DNA of 64,000 nt from Bradyrhizobium sp. WBOS07 (GTDB lineage: Bacteria; Pseudomonadota; Alphaproteobacteria; Rhizobiales; Xanthobacteraceae), in assembly GCF_024585165.1 (NCBI RefSeq), contig NZ_CP029008.1, forward strand, positions 558,001 to 622,000, written 5' to 3'. This document shows, in pieces, positions 8,382 to 15,285 of the stretch; within the stretch, counting starts at the first letter, position 1; each line of letters starts with the position of its first letter. A model generated the notes under the pieces. The model saw nothing but the letters and a program-made list of their open reading frames with translations, made no database searches and was not told the DNA's origin. A program made the position numbers and the translations under genes.

Positions 8382-9320
8382 ATGTCAGCATTCGACGCAT
8401 TTCCGCTGGGGCAGCCGGCCTTCGTCACCAACATCCTCGACCGCGCCGCGCATCTGCGCCGCGACGAGGAGAAGCTGTTCGCGATGGAGCAGAAGCCGTC
8501 CTCGCGCGCCTATGTCGTCTACCGCGACTCGCTGCTGGTGAGACGCGAGGGCGACAAGGTCCGCGCACTGCTTTCGATCGACGAGGCGCTGAAATGCGGC
8601 GCCAATCCCGGCACGATCTTCCTTGGGCTTCGCGACGACGCCGCGATGTTCGGCATGGGCCTGTCGCAGGCCGCCGCCGAGAAGCTGGTGGGACGCGAGG
8701 ACTACACGTTGACCGAGCTGCGCGGCATGGCGATGCAGGGCGCGATCCCGCCCGGCGAGCTCTCGGCGATCGCGATGGCGAAGTCGATGGTGAGCTGGCA
8801 CCAGCGACACGGCTATTGCGCCAATTGCGGCGCGCGCAGCGCGATGAAGGAAGGCGGCTGGAAGCGCGACTGTCCGGCTTGCAAGGCCGAGCATTTTCCG
8901 CGCACCGACCCGGTCGTGATCATGCTGGTGGCGTCCGGCGACAAGTGCCTGCTCGGCCGCCAGAAGCAGTTTCCGCCCGGCATGTATTCATGTCTCGCCG
9001 GCTTCGTCGAGGCCGCCGAGACCATCGAGGACGCAGTGCGCCGCGAGATCCTGGAAGAATCCGGCATTCGCTGCACCGACGTGCAATATTACATGACCCA
9101 GCCCTGGCCCTATCCGTCGTCGCTGATGATCGGTTGCAGCGCGCGGGCCGTGAGCGAGGACATCGTGGTCGATCGCATGGAGCTGGAGGACGCGCGCTGG
9201 TTCACGCGCGAGGAGGCCGCCTTGATGCTGACGCGGACGCATCCGGACGGACTCGCCGGCCCGCATCCTTTCGCCATCGCCCACCACCTGCTCGGCCGCT
9301 GGGTCCACGACAAGAGCTGA
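8382..9320 (+). CDS. nudC: NAD(+) diphosphatase / NADH pyrophosphatase NudC
   Basis: A 312-residue protein with a central zinc ribbon (CANC and CPAC, about residues 146-167) followed by a Nudix domain. The Nudix box is GFVEAAETIEDAVRREILEE (about 207-226), and the NudC-specific QPWPYPSSLMIG motif follows. It hydrolyses NAD(H) to NMN(H) plus AMP and, in characterised homologues, removes NAD caps from RNA 5' ends. The ATG at 8382 gives the expected length. It lies 10 bases after the HIT gene and 6 bases before the PfkB kinase, so all three are probably one transcript. Confidence 0.95.
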   Translation: MSAFDAFPLGQPAFVTNILDRAAHLRRDEEKLFAMEQKPSSRAYVVYRDSLLVRREGDKVRALLSIDEALKCGANPGTIFLGLRDDAAMFGMGLSQAAAEKLVGREDYTLTELRGMAMQGAIPPGELSAIAMAKSMVSWHQRHGYCANCGARSAMKEGGWKRDCPACKAEHFPRTDPVVIMLVASGDKCLLGRQKQFPPGMYSCLAGFVEAAETIEDAVRREILEESGIRCTDVQYYMTQPWPYPSSLMIGCSARAVSEDIVVDRMELEDARWFTREEAALMLTRTHPDGLAGPHPFAIAHHLLGRWVHDKS

Positions 9321-9326
9321 CCGCCG

Positions 9327-10277
9327 ATGGCGCAACTTAAGGCCGCGCCGCGCATCCTCTGCATCGGCATTCCCGTGCGCGACCTCACCTTTCGGGTCGC
9401 GGCCGTGCCCGCGCGCGGCAGCAAGGCCAACGCCACGCATCTCGCCGAGATCTGCGGCGGCAATGCGCTCAATGCCGCCATCGCGATCACGCGACTCGGC
9501 GGCCGCGTCGCCTTTGCAGGACCGATGGGTGACGTTCGCGAGACATCGAGCAGCTTCATCCTCGCGCAGATGGCGCAGGAGGGCATCGACACCACGCACA
9601 TCGTGCGCATGCCCGATGTGACCACGCCGGTCTCCGCGATCATGATCGAGCCTTCGGGCGAGCGGACGCTCACGATCTATCGCGATCCCCGTCTATGGAC
9701 CGTGAAGCTGCCTGACGCCGAGAAATTGCTCGCCGATTGCCGGGCCCTGCTGGTCGAAAGCCGCTGCGCCGCGTTCGCGATCTCCCTCTGCGCCGAGGCA
9801 CGCCGGCGCGGCATTCCCGTCGTCGTCGGCGTCGACCGCGTGATGTCGTTGCAAGACGGCCTGCTCACGGCGGCATCGCATCTGCTGTTCGCCAGCGAGC
9901 AGGTGCAGGAGACCGCCGGCATTGCCGACGACGGCGGGGCCTTGAGGCGCCTGGCCGCCCTGACGCCCGCTTTCCTCGCCGCGACCCGCGGTCCGGATGG
10001 CACGATCTGGCTGAACGAGGCAGCCGCGCTCGAGGAGACGCCGGCCTTCGCGGTCCAGGCGGTCGATACGCTTGGCGCCGGCGACGTCTTCCATGGCGCC
10101 TTCACGCTAGGCTTGGCCGAGGGTGAGGGCGTGCGGGAGGCGCTGCGATTCGCCGCGGCTGCCGCAGCGCTGAAATGCACCCGCCACGGCGGCGGCCTGG
10201 CCGCCCCGCAACGTATTGAAGTTGAAGAGCTTTTGCGCCGCGCCCGAATGCTGGGGCCCGGAGGGGCGTCGCGATAA
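9327..10277 (+). CDS. PfkB/ribokinase family carbohydrate kinase
   Basis: A 316-residue sugar or nucleoside kinase of the ribokinase superfamily. The N-terminal substrate signature GGNALNAAIAITRLGG is at about residues 44-59. The C-terminal signature DTLGAGDVFHGAF (about 248-260) contains the catalytic Asp and anion hole. The substrate cannot be assigned from sequence; fructose, ribose, adenosine or a similar molecule are all possible. Its position immediately after nudC and a HIT gene suggests a role in handling nucleotide breakdown products, but this is inference. It ends 70 bases before the Lrp-type regulator. Confidence 0.88.
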   Translation: MAQLKAAPRILCIGIPVRDLTFRVAAVPARGSKANATHLAEICGGNALNAAIAITRLGGRVAFAGPMGDVRETSSSFILAQMAQEGIDTTHIVRMPDVTTPVSAIMIEPSGERTLTIYRDPRLWTVKLPDAEKLLADCRALLVESRCAAFAISLCAEARRRGIPVVVGVDRVMSLQDGLLTAASHLLFASEQVQETAGIADDGGALRRLAALTPAFLAATRGPDGTIWLNEAAALEETPAFAVQAVDTLGAGDVFHGAFTLGLAEGEGVREALRFAAAAAALKCTRHGGGLAAPQRIEVEELLRRARMLGPGGASR

Positions 10278-10347
10278 TGGGCTTGCTCTAGAAATATTTT
10301 CTCTATATCAGGGAAATGTACCCCTGAAATGGAACAAAGTTCTTCAA
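10278..10347 (+). promoter_or_regulatory. AT-rich leader before the Lrp/AsnC gene
   Basis: A short AT-rich stretch (ctagaaatattttctctata) in an otherwise GC-rich region precedes the regulator. Lrp family genes are commonly autoregulated through AT-rich imperfect palindromes, so this is a candidate promoter and operator. The assignment rests on composition and position only. Confidence 0.35.
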
Positions 10348-10857
10348 ATGACCGATGTTGCCGTCCAGATTCCCGAGACCAGCCGCCGCCTCGACGCCAT
10401 CGACCGCAAGATCCTGATGGTGCTCCAGGAGGATGCCTCGCTGTCCGTCGCCGAGATCGGCGACCGCGTCGGCCTGTCCTCGACCCCCTGCTGGAAGCGC
10501 ATCCAGCGGCTGGAGGCCGACGGCGTGATCATCAAGCGTGTCGCCCTCGTCGACCAGAACAAGATCGGCCTCGGCATCTCCGTGTTCGTGTCGGTCGAAA
10601 GCTCCGATCATTCCGACGCCTGGCTGAAAAAATTCGCCGAAGCCGTCAGCGCCATGCCCGAGGTGATGGAGTTCTATCGCATGGCCGGCGACGTCGACTA
10701 CATGCTGCGCGTCGTGGTCGCGGACATGCAGGCCTATGACGTGTTCTACAAGAAGCTGATCAGCGCGGTGCCGCTGAAGAACGTCACCTCGCGCTTCGCG
10801 ATGGAGAAGATCAAGTCCGTCACCGCATTGCCGATTCCCGCGGTGGTGGCGGCTTAG
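10348..10857 (+). CDS. Lrp/AsnC family transcriptional regulator
   Basis: A 169-residue regulator. The N-terminal winged helix (LDAIDRKILMVLQEDASLS, then VGLSSTPCWKRIQRLE) includes the typical SxTPCWxRIxRLE recognition helix. The C-terminal RAM/AsnC ligand-binding domain has the MPEVMEFYRMAGDVDYMLRV segment. Such proteins form octamers that respond to amino acids. ATG 10348 is chosen because the frame upstream runs back through the kinase stop. Which genes it controls is unclear; it could act on itself or on distant amino-acid genes. Confidence 0.93.
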   Translation: MTDVAVQIPETSRRLDAIDRKILMVLQEDASLSVAEIGDRVGLSSTPCWKRIQRLEADGVIIKRVALVDQNKIGLGISVFVSVESSDHSDAWLKKFAEAVSAMPEVMEFYRMAGDVDYMLRVVVADMQAYDVFYKKLISAVPLKNVTSRFAMEKIKSVTALPIPAVVAA

Positions 10858-10977
10858 GTTGCCATCCAACGTCAAGGGCATTTGGCAACGCGTCTTTATC
10901 GCCTCTCAGCATGCTTCTCGGTATCTTGGTAAGCAAGCATTAACCGGGAATTAGTGGCACACACCTAGCCTTGCGGC

Positions 10978-11310
10978 ATGGAGGGGAGAGCAGCGATTCC
11001 GTCGCGGCGGTGGCCTGCCTGGGCGAATTCGGCAGCGTTGCTGATCGCAGGGTGGACTGCGCTTGCAATCCTCACCTTACAGGTTCGTCCGGGCGCGACA
11101 ATCGTCGCAGTTGCGTTTCCGCCTTGGTGGAGCACGCAACAGGTGTTTCAGGCCGCGGGATCGGCGCAAGCAGGGATCGTCAGGGCAACTGCCCTCCCCA
11201 CTCTTCTCGTCGTCCGCCCGGATGACCATGACGGACTGAGCCGCCTGCACGAGGCCGGCGCCTGGTTCGTGATGGACGCGCAAGCGGTTTCAGCATGCTT
11301 TGGCAGATAG
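10978..11310 (+). CDS. Hypothetical membrane-anchored protein
   Basis: A 110-residue protein with one hydrophobic segment (about residues 15-36, ANSAALLIAGWTALAILTLQ) and a soluble remainder containing a WWSTQQVF motif and alternating small residues. No domain is recognised. It lies 16 bases before the chemoreceptor gene on the same strand, so it is probably cotranscribed and might be an accessory to it. Translation is supported by position and by GC-rich third positions; no family evidence is available. Confidence 0.55.
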   Translation: MEGRAAIPSRRWPAWANSAALLIAGWTALAILTLQVRPGATIVAVAFPPWWSTQQVFQAAGSAQAGIVRATALPTLLVVRPDDHDGLSRLHEAGAWFVMDAQAVSACFGR

Positions 11311-11326
11311 CCCCGGGGAAGACGAA

Positions 11327-12796
11327 ATGATTGTCGAGAATGATGGATTGGAATCACTGCGCCAGACCACCAGCAAGGTCCTTGCCGCAGTGCTCTGGCT
11401 GCACGTGCCGATCAGCGTGATCATCGGCCTCGTGCTCGGCAAGGCCTGGCTCCTCCCCGCAATCTTCATGACGATCTTCGCACTCGCGGCGACGCTGTCC
11501 TGGCGCATGTCGGGCAACGGCCTCTCCACGCGGCTCGTGTTCGCCGTCGCGCTGATGAGTGACGTGTCGACGTTCACCTGGCAGCTCGAGGGGCATCCCT
11601 GGCAGATCGACATGCACATGTACTTCTTCGCGGCTCTGGCCTGCATCGTGGCCTATTGCGACTACAGACCGATTGTCGCCGCGACAATTGCGGTCGCTCT
11701 GCATCACATCGCGCTGAACTTTCTGCTGCCCGCGGCGATCTATCCCGGCGGCTCAGACTTCGGGCGCGTCGTGCTGCATGCCGTGATCCTGCTGATCGAA
11801 GCCGGCGTGTTGATCGCGCTCGCGCTCAAACTCCAGGAGCTGTTCGAGACCACGGCCGTGAAGACGGCCGAGGCTCGAACCGCGATGGCTGCGGAAGCGC
11901 GGGCCAACAGCGAGCGCCACGAGATCGAGCAGCGCGCCAAGGAGGAACGTGAGGCAGCCAAGCAGCGGCTCGCCAGCAATTTCGAGCGCAGCATCGGCGG
12001 CATCGTACAGGCGGTGGCGATCGCCGCCGGCGAAGTGCAGCAATTGTCATCGGCGATGAGCAACAACAGCGCGGATACCGCGCGCCAGACCGCCGCCGCG
12101 GCCTCGGCATCGAACCAGGCCTCTCGAAATGTCGAGACTGTGGCGGCTGCCACCGAAGAGCTCACTGCGTCGGTGAGCAGCATAACGCAGCAAGTTTCCC
12201 GCTCCGCAGAGATCGCGGCTAAGGCCGCGAGCGAAGCGCGCCGGACCAACGAGGTGGTCGAGGGCCTCGCCAGCGGCACCCAGAAGATCGGCGAAGTCGT
12301 CACGCTGATTCAGACCATCGCCAGCCAGACCAATCTGTTGGCGCTGAATGCCACCATCGAAGCGGCCCGTGCCGGCGAACACGGCAAGGGTTTTGCTGTC
12401 GTCGCGAGTGAAGTAAAGGCGCTGGCAAACCAGACCGCGAAGGCGACCGAGGAGATCTCGGCGCAAGTCCAGAGCATCCAGAGCGCAACCAGCGACGCGG
12501 TCAACGCGATCCAGGCGATCGGCGCAACTATCGCGGAGATCGATCAGATCTCCGGCCAGATCTCCTCCGCGGTCGACCAGCAGGGCCTGGCGACGCGCGA
12601 GATCGCGGGGAGCCTGCAGCAAGCTGCCACCGGCACGCGCGAGGTGAACAACAATATCGTCGGAGTCAGCAAGGCGTCCGAGCAGGCAGGCCAGGCCGCC
12701 TCGAAGATGCACCAGGCTGCCGCCGGACTGTCATCACAATCCGAGCGCCTCAAGGCCGAGGTCGACGGCTTCCTCGGCTCGCTGCGGACGGCATGA
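11327..12796 (+). CDS. Methyl-accepting chemotaxis protein with multi-pass membrane sensor
   Basis: A 489-residue chemoreceptor. About six hydrophobic segments occupy residues 20-180, and there is no large periplasmic domain. A coiled-coil linker rich in Ala, Glu and Arg follows, then the cytoplasmic signalling domain with the hairpin-tip signature TNLLALNATIEAARAGE (about residues 345-361) that contacts CheA/CheW. No HAMP domain is evident. His residues within or near the membrane (HPWQIDMHMYFF, VALHHIALNF) suggest a cofactor or redox sensing site, which is inference. ATG 11327 follows a GGGGAAGA ribosome-binding site; a possible earlier start at 11300 overlaps the preceding gene. Confidence 0.92.
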   Translation: MIVENDGLESLRQTTSKVLAAVLWLHVPISVIIGLVLGKAWLLPAIFMTIFALAATLSWRMSGNGLSTRLVFAVALMSDVSTFTWQLEGHPWQIDMHMYFFAALACIVAYCDYRPIVAATIAVALHHIALNFLLPAAIYPGGSDFGRVVLHAVILLIEAGVLIALALKLQELFETTAVKTAEARTAMAAEARANSERHEIEQRAKEEREAAKQRLASNFERSIGGIVQAVAIAAGEVQQLSSAMSNNSADTARQTAAAASASNQASRNVETVAAATEELTASVSSITQQVSRSAEIAAKAASEARRTNEVVEGLASGTQKIGEVVTLIQTIASQTNLLALNATIEAARAGEHGKGFAVVASEVKALANQTAKATEEISAQVQSIQSATSDAVNAIQAIGATIAEIDQISGQISSAVDQQGLATREIAGSLQQAATGTREVNNNIVGVSKASEQAGQAASKMHQAAAGLSSQSERLKAEVDGFLGSLRTA

Positions 12797-12830
12797 GGCG
12801 GGCTGCGGCAAACACCGCAGCGCCAGCCTC
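12795..12830. terminator. Probable bidirectional terminator hairpin
   Basis: GAGGC and GCTGCGG pair with CCGCAGC and GCCTC around a short caaaca loop, between the convergent chemoreceptor and phosphomannomutase genes. No clear T-run follows on either strand, so it may be a stem without intrinsic termination. Confidence 0.5.
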
Positions 12831-12833
12831 CGC

Positions 12834-14333
12834 TCAAATCTTCTGGTTGTACTCGCCGACCTCGGGATGCGTGCGCAGCACGCTGTTCACCATCTCGAAC
12901 ATGTCGTGCATGCGCTGCTCGGAGACCGGGCTCTCCACCACCACGACGAGCTCGGGCTTGTTGGAGGAGGCGCGCACCAGGCCCCAGCTGCCGTCCTCGA
13001 CCGTAACGCGCACGCCATTGACGGTGACGAGATCGCGGATCGACTGGCCGCCGATCTTCGCGCCCTTGGCCTGCAGGCCCTCGAAGTGCTTCACCACCTT
13101 GTCGATCACGCCGTATTTGGTCTCGTCGGCGCAATGCGGCGACATCGTCGGCGACGACCAGGTCTTCGGCAGCGCGTTCTTCAAATCGGCCATCGACTTG
13201 CCGGGCGCGCGGTCGAGCATGTCGCAGATCGCGAGCGCCGAGACCAGGCCGTCGTCATAACCGCGGCCATAGGGCTTGTTGAAGAAGAAATGGCCGGACT
13301 TCTCGAAGCCCGCGAGCGCGCCGGTCTCGTTGGTGCGCCGCTTCATGTAGGAATGGCCGGTCTTCCAATAGGCGACCTTTGCGCCCTGCTTCTGCAGCAC
13401 CGGATCGGTGACGAACAGGCCGGTCGACTTCACGTCGACGACGAACTGCGCGTCCTTGTGAATCGCCGACATGTCGCGCGCCAGCATCACGCCGACCTTG
13501 TCGGCGAAGATCTCCTCACCGGTATTGTCGACGACGCCGCAGCGGTCGCCGTCGCCGTCGAAGCCGAGGCCGACGTCGGCCTTGTGGTGCAGCACCGCAT
13601 CGCGGATCGCGTGCAGCATTTCCATGTCTTCCGGATTCGGATTGTATTTCGGGAAGGTGTGATCGAGCTCGGTGTCGAGCGGGATCACCTCGCAGCCGAT
13701 CGCCTCCAGCACCTGCGGCGCGAAGGCGCCGGCGGTGCCGTTGCCGCAGGCCGCGACCACCTTCAGCCTGCGCGTCAGCTTCGGACGAGAGGTGAGATCG
13801 GCGATATAGCGCGCCGGGTAGTTCTCGTGGAATTGGTAGGAGCCACCCGCCTTGTTCTTGAATTCGGCATTGAGCACGATCTCCTTCAGCCGCGTCATCT
13901 CGTTGGGACCGAAGGTGAGCGGACGGTTGGCGCCCATCTTCACGCCGGTCCAGCCGTTATCGTTGTGCGAGGCCGTGACCATGGCGACAGCGGGCACGTC
14001 GAGATCGAACTGCGCGAAATAGGCCATCGGCGTCACCGCAAGACCGATGTCGTGCACCTTGCAGCCCGCCGCCATCAGGCCGGAGATCAGCGCATATTTG
14101 ATCGAGGCCGAATAGCCGCGGAAATCGTGGCCGGTGACGATCTCCTGCTTGACGCCGAGCTCGGCGATCAGCGCGCCCAGCCCCATGCCGAGCGCCTGCA
14201 CACCCATCAGGTTGATCTCCTTCTGAAACAACCAGCGCGCATCGTATTCGCGAAACCCCGTCGGCTTCACCATCGGCTCGGATTCGAAGGCGTAGGTGTT
14301 GGGCAACAATACGGATTTCGGCTTCGGGAACAT
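12834..14333 (-). CDS. Phosphomannomutase/phosphoglucomutase
   Basis: A 499-residue alpha-D-phosphohexomutase. The phosphoserine loop is TASHNDNGWTGVKMG (about residues 119-133), the metal-binding loop is GFDGDGDRCG (about 257-266), the sugar-binding loop lies near GFEKSGHFFF, and the C-terminal phosphate-binding segment carries RASSNKPEL. It interconverts 1- and 6-phosphates of mannose or glucose for polysaccharide and nucleotide-sugar synthesis. UDP-glucose dehydrogenase lies nearby on the same strand, in keeping with envelope polysaccharide supply. ATG 14331-14333 (MFPKPKSVLLPNTYAF) is preferred to an upstream start. The mannose versus glucose preference cannot be read from sequence. Confidence 0.92.
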   Translation of the reverse strand: MFPKPKSVLLPNTYAFESEPMVKPTGFREYDARWLFQKEINLMGVQALGMGLGALIAELGVKQEIVTGHDFRGYSASIKYALISGLMAAGCKVHDIGLAVTPMAYFAQFDLDVPAVAMVTASHNDNGWTGVKMGANRPLTFGPNEMTRLKEIVLNAEFKNKAGGSYQFHENYPARYIADLTSRPKLTRRLKVVAACGNGTAGAFAPQVLEAIGCEVIPLDTELDHTFPKYNPNPEDMEMLHAIRDAVLHHKADVGLGFDGDGDRCGVVDNTGEEIFADKVGVMLARDMSAIHKDAQFVVDVKSTGLFVTDPVLQKQGAKVAYWKTGHSYMKRRTNETGALAGFEKSGHFFFNKPYGRGYDDGLVSALAICDMLDRAPGKSMADLKNALPKTWSSPTMSPHCADETKYGVIDKVVKHFEGLQAKGAKIGGQSIRDLVTVNGVRVTVEDGSWGLVRASSNKPELVVVVESPVSEQRMHDMFEMVNSVLRTHPEVGEYNQKI

Positions 14334-14437
14334 TGAGACGGTCTCGTGAATGGGCAGGGAATGAGGCAGCCTTAGCGAATGCCAGGCCACAGCGGAAGGC
14401 GGGAATGCAGGCTTATGGCCGATAATTGCGGCAGTTT

Positions 14438-14457
14438 GGTAACGAAGAAACGTTACC
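14438..14457. promoter_or_regulatory. Perfect inverted repeat upstream of the phosphohexomutase gene
   Basis: GGTAACG and CGTTACC, 7 bases each, flank a 6-base centre (aagaaa). The site lies about 105 bases before the mutase start and 65 bases after the protease stop. It could be an operator or a small stem-loop. Its high symmetry and short spacer fit a dimeric regulator, which is inference. Confidence 0.4.
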
Positions 14458-14521
14458 GCCGGGGCGGTCGAGACAAAGAAATGTCTTTGAAATGAACTGC
14501 GGCTGATTGCAACAGCTCTGC

Positions 14522-15034
14522 CTATTGCTCCAGCACCATCTGGCCGTTGGCATATTCGAACCGCTTCAGGCGGGACAGGAAGGAGAGGCCGAGCAGGTTC
14601 TCCGACAGCGCCGCGTCGGGCAGCACCATGGCGTCGACGTCGCGCACGATGAGACCGCCGACGTCGAGCATGGCGATGCGGGCGCGGGCGGCCTTGATGG
14701 TGCCGTTGGCGGTAGAGACGGTGGCGTTGTACTCGCTGCGCGAGGGACGCAGGCCAAAGCGTGCCGCCGAGGTCTCATTGAGCGCGACCACGGATGCGCC
14801 GGTATCGATCATGAAGCCGATGCGCTGGCCGTCGATCCGGCCCTCGGTCTGGAAATGACCGCGGCCGTCGCGGGAAATGGCGAGGCTGCGGCCGCCGGTC
14901 GGCGCGGTCGACGCAACCGCGACCGTCGTGCGCGGCGCTGAGGTGGCGGAAGCCGAGCTCATCTTGTCCGCCATCTGCGCCATGAAGGTGCCGAGGCCGA
15001 TCATGACGGCCGCGATGATCATAATGTTACGCAT
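14522..15034 (-). CDS. Retropepsin-like aspartic protease, TIGR02281 type
   Basis: A 170-residue protein with an N-terminal membrane anchor (MRNIMIIAAVMIGLGTFMAQM) and one retroviral-type aspartyl protease domain. The catalytic motif IDTGASVVAL is at about residues 76-85, and the flap/hydrophobic segment is NLLGLSFLSRL. Such proteins are expected to act as homodimers in the periplasm or at the inner membrane. ATG 15032-15034 is selected because GGAAG lies about 9 bases before it. It lies upstream of the phosphohexomutase on the same strand, 188 bases away. The substrate is unknown. Confidence 0.88.
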   Translation of the reverse strand: MRNIMIIAAVMIGLGTFMAQMADKMSSASATSAPRTTVAVASTAPTGGRSLAISRDGRGHFQTEGRIDGQRIGFMIDTGASVVALNETSAARFGLRPSRSEYNATVSTANGTIKAARARIAMLDVGGLIVRDVDAMVLPDAALSENLLGLSFLSRLKRFEYANGQMVLEQ

Positions 15035-15170
15035 CACACCACTTCCGAGCCGAAAGCCCGATTTCACCACGCAGCACGCCCGACCGCGAGCGGAGCCGCC
15101 GTTGGAGCGCCGCTATTTTGACGAAAAGGATGAGCGGACGGTTAATGCGATGGTGTCACGGCGACCCCAG

Positions 15171-15275
15171 GTCCTCATCCTGAGGAGCCGCGAAGCGGCG
15201 TCTCGAAGGATGGCCGCACGCGAGATCCGGGCCTGCATGGTTCGAGACGCGCGTTCCGCGCTCCTCACCATGAGG
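15171..15275. repeat. Palindromic intergenic repeat, family G copy 1
   Basis: Contains cctcatcctgagga and tctcgaaggatggccgca, then ggttcgagacgcgcgtt and cctcaccatgaggg. A related copy is at 31585-31715. It lies just after the hrpB stop (15286), on the side leading to the protease gene. Confidence 0.7.
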
Positions 15276-15285
15276 GTCGACCACA

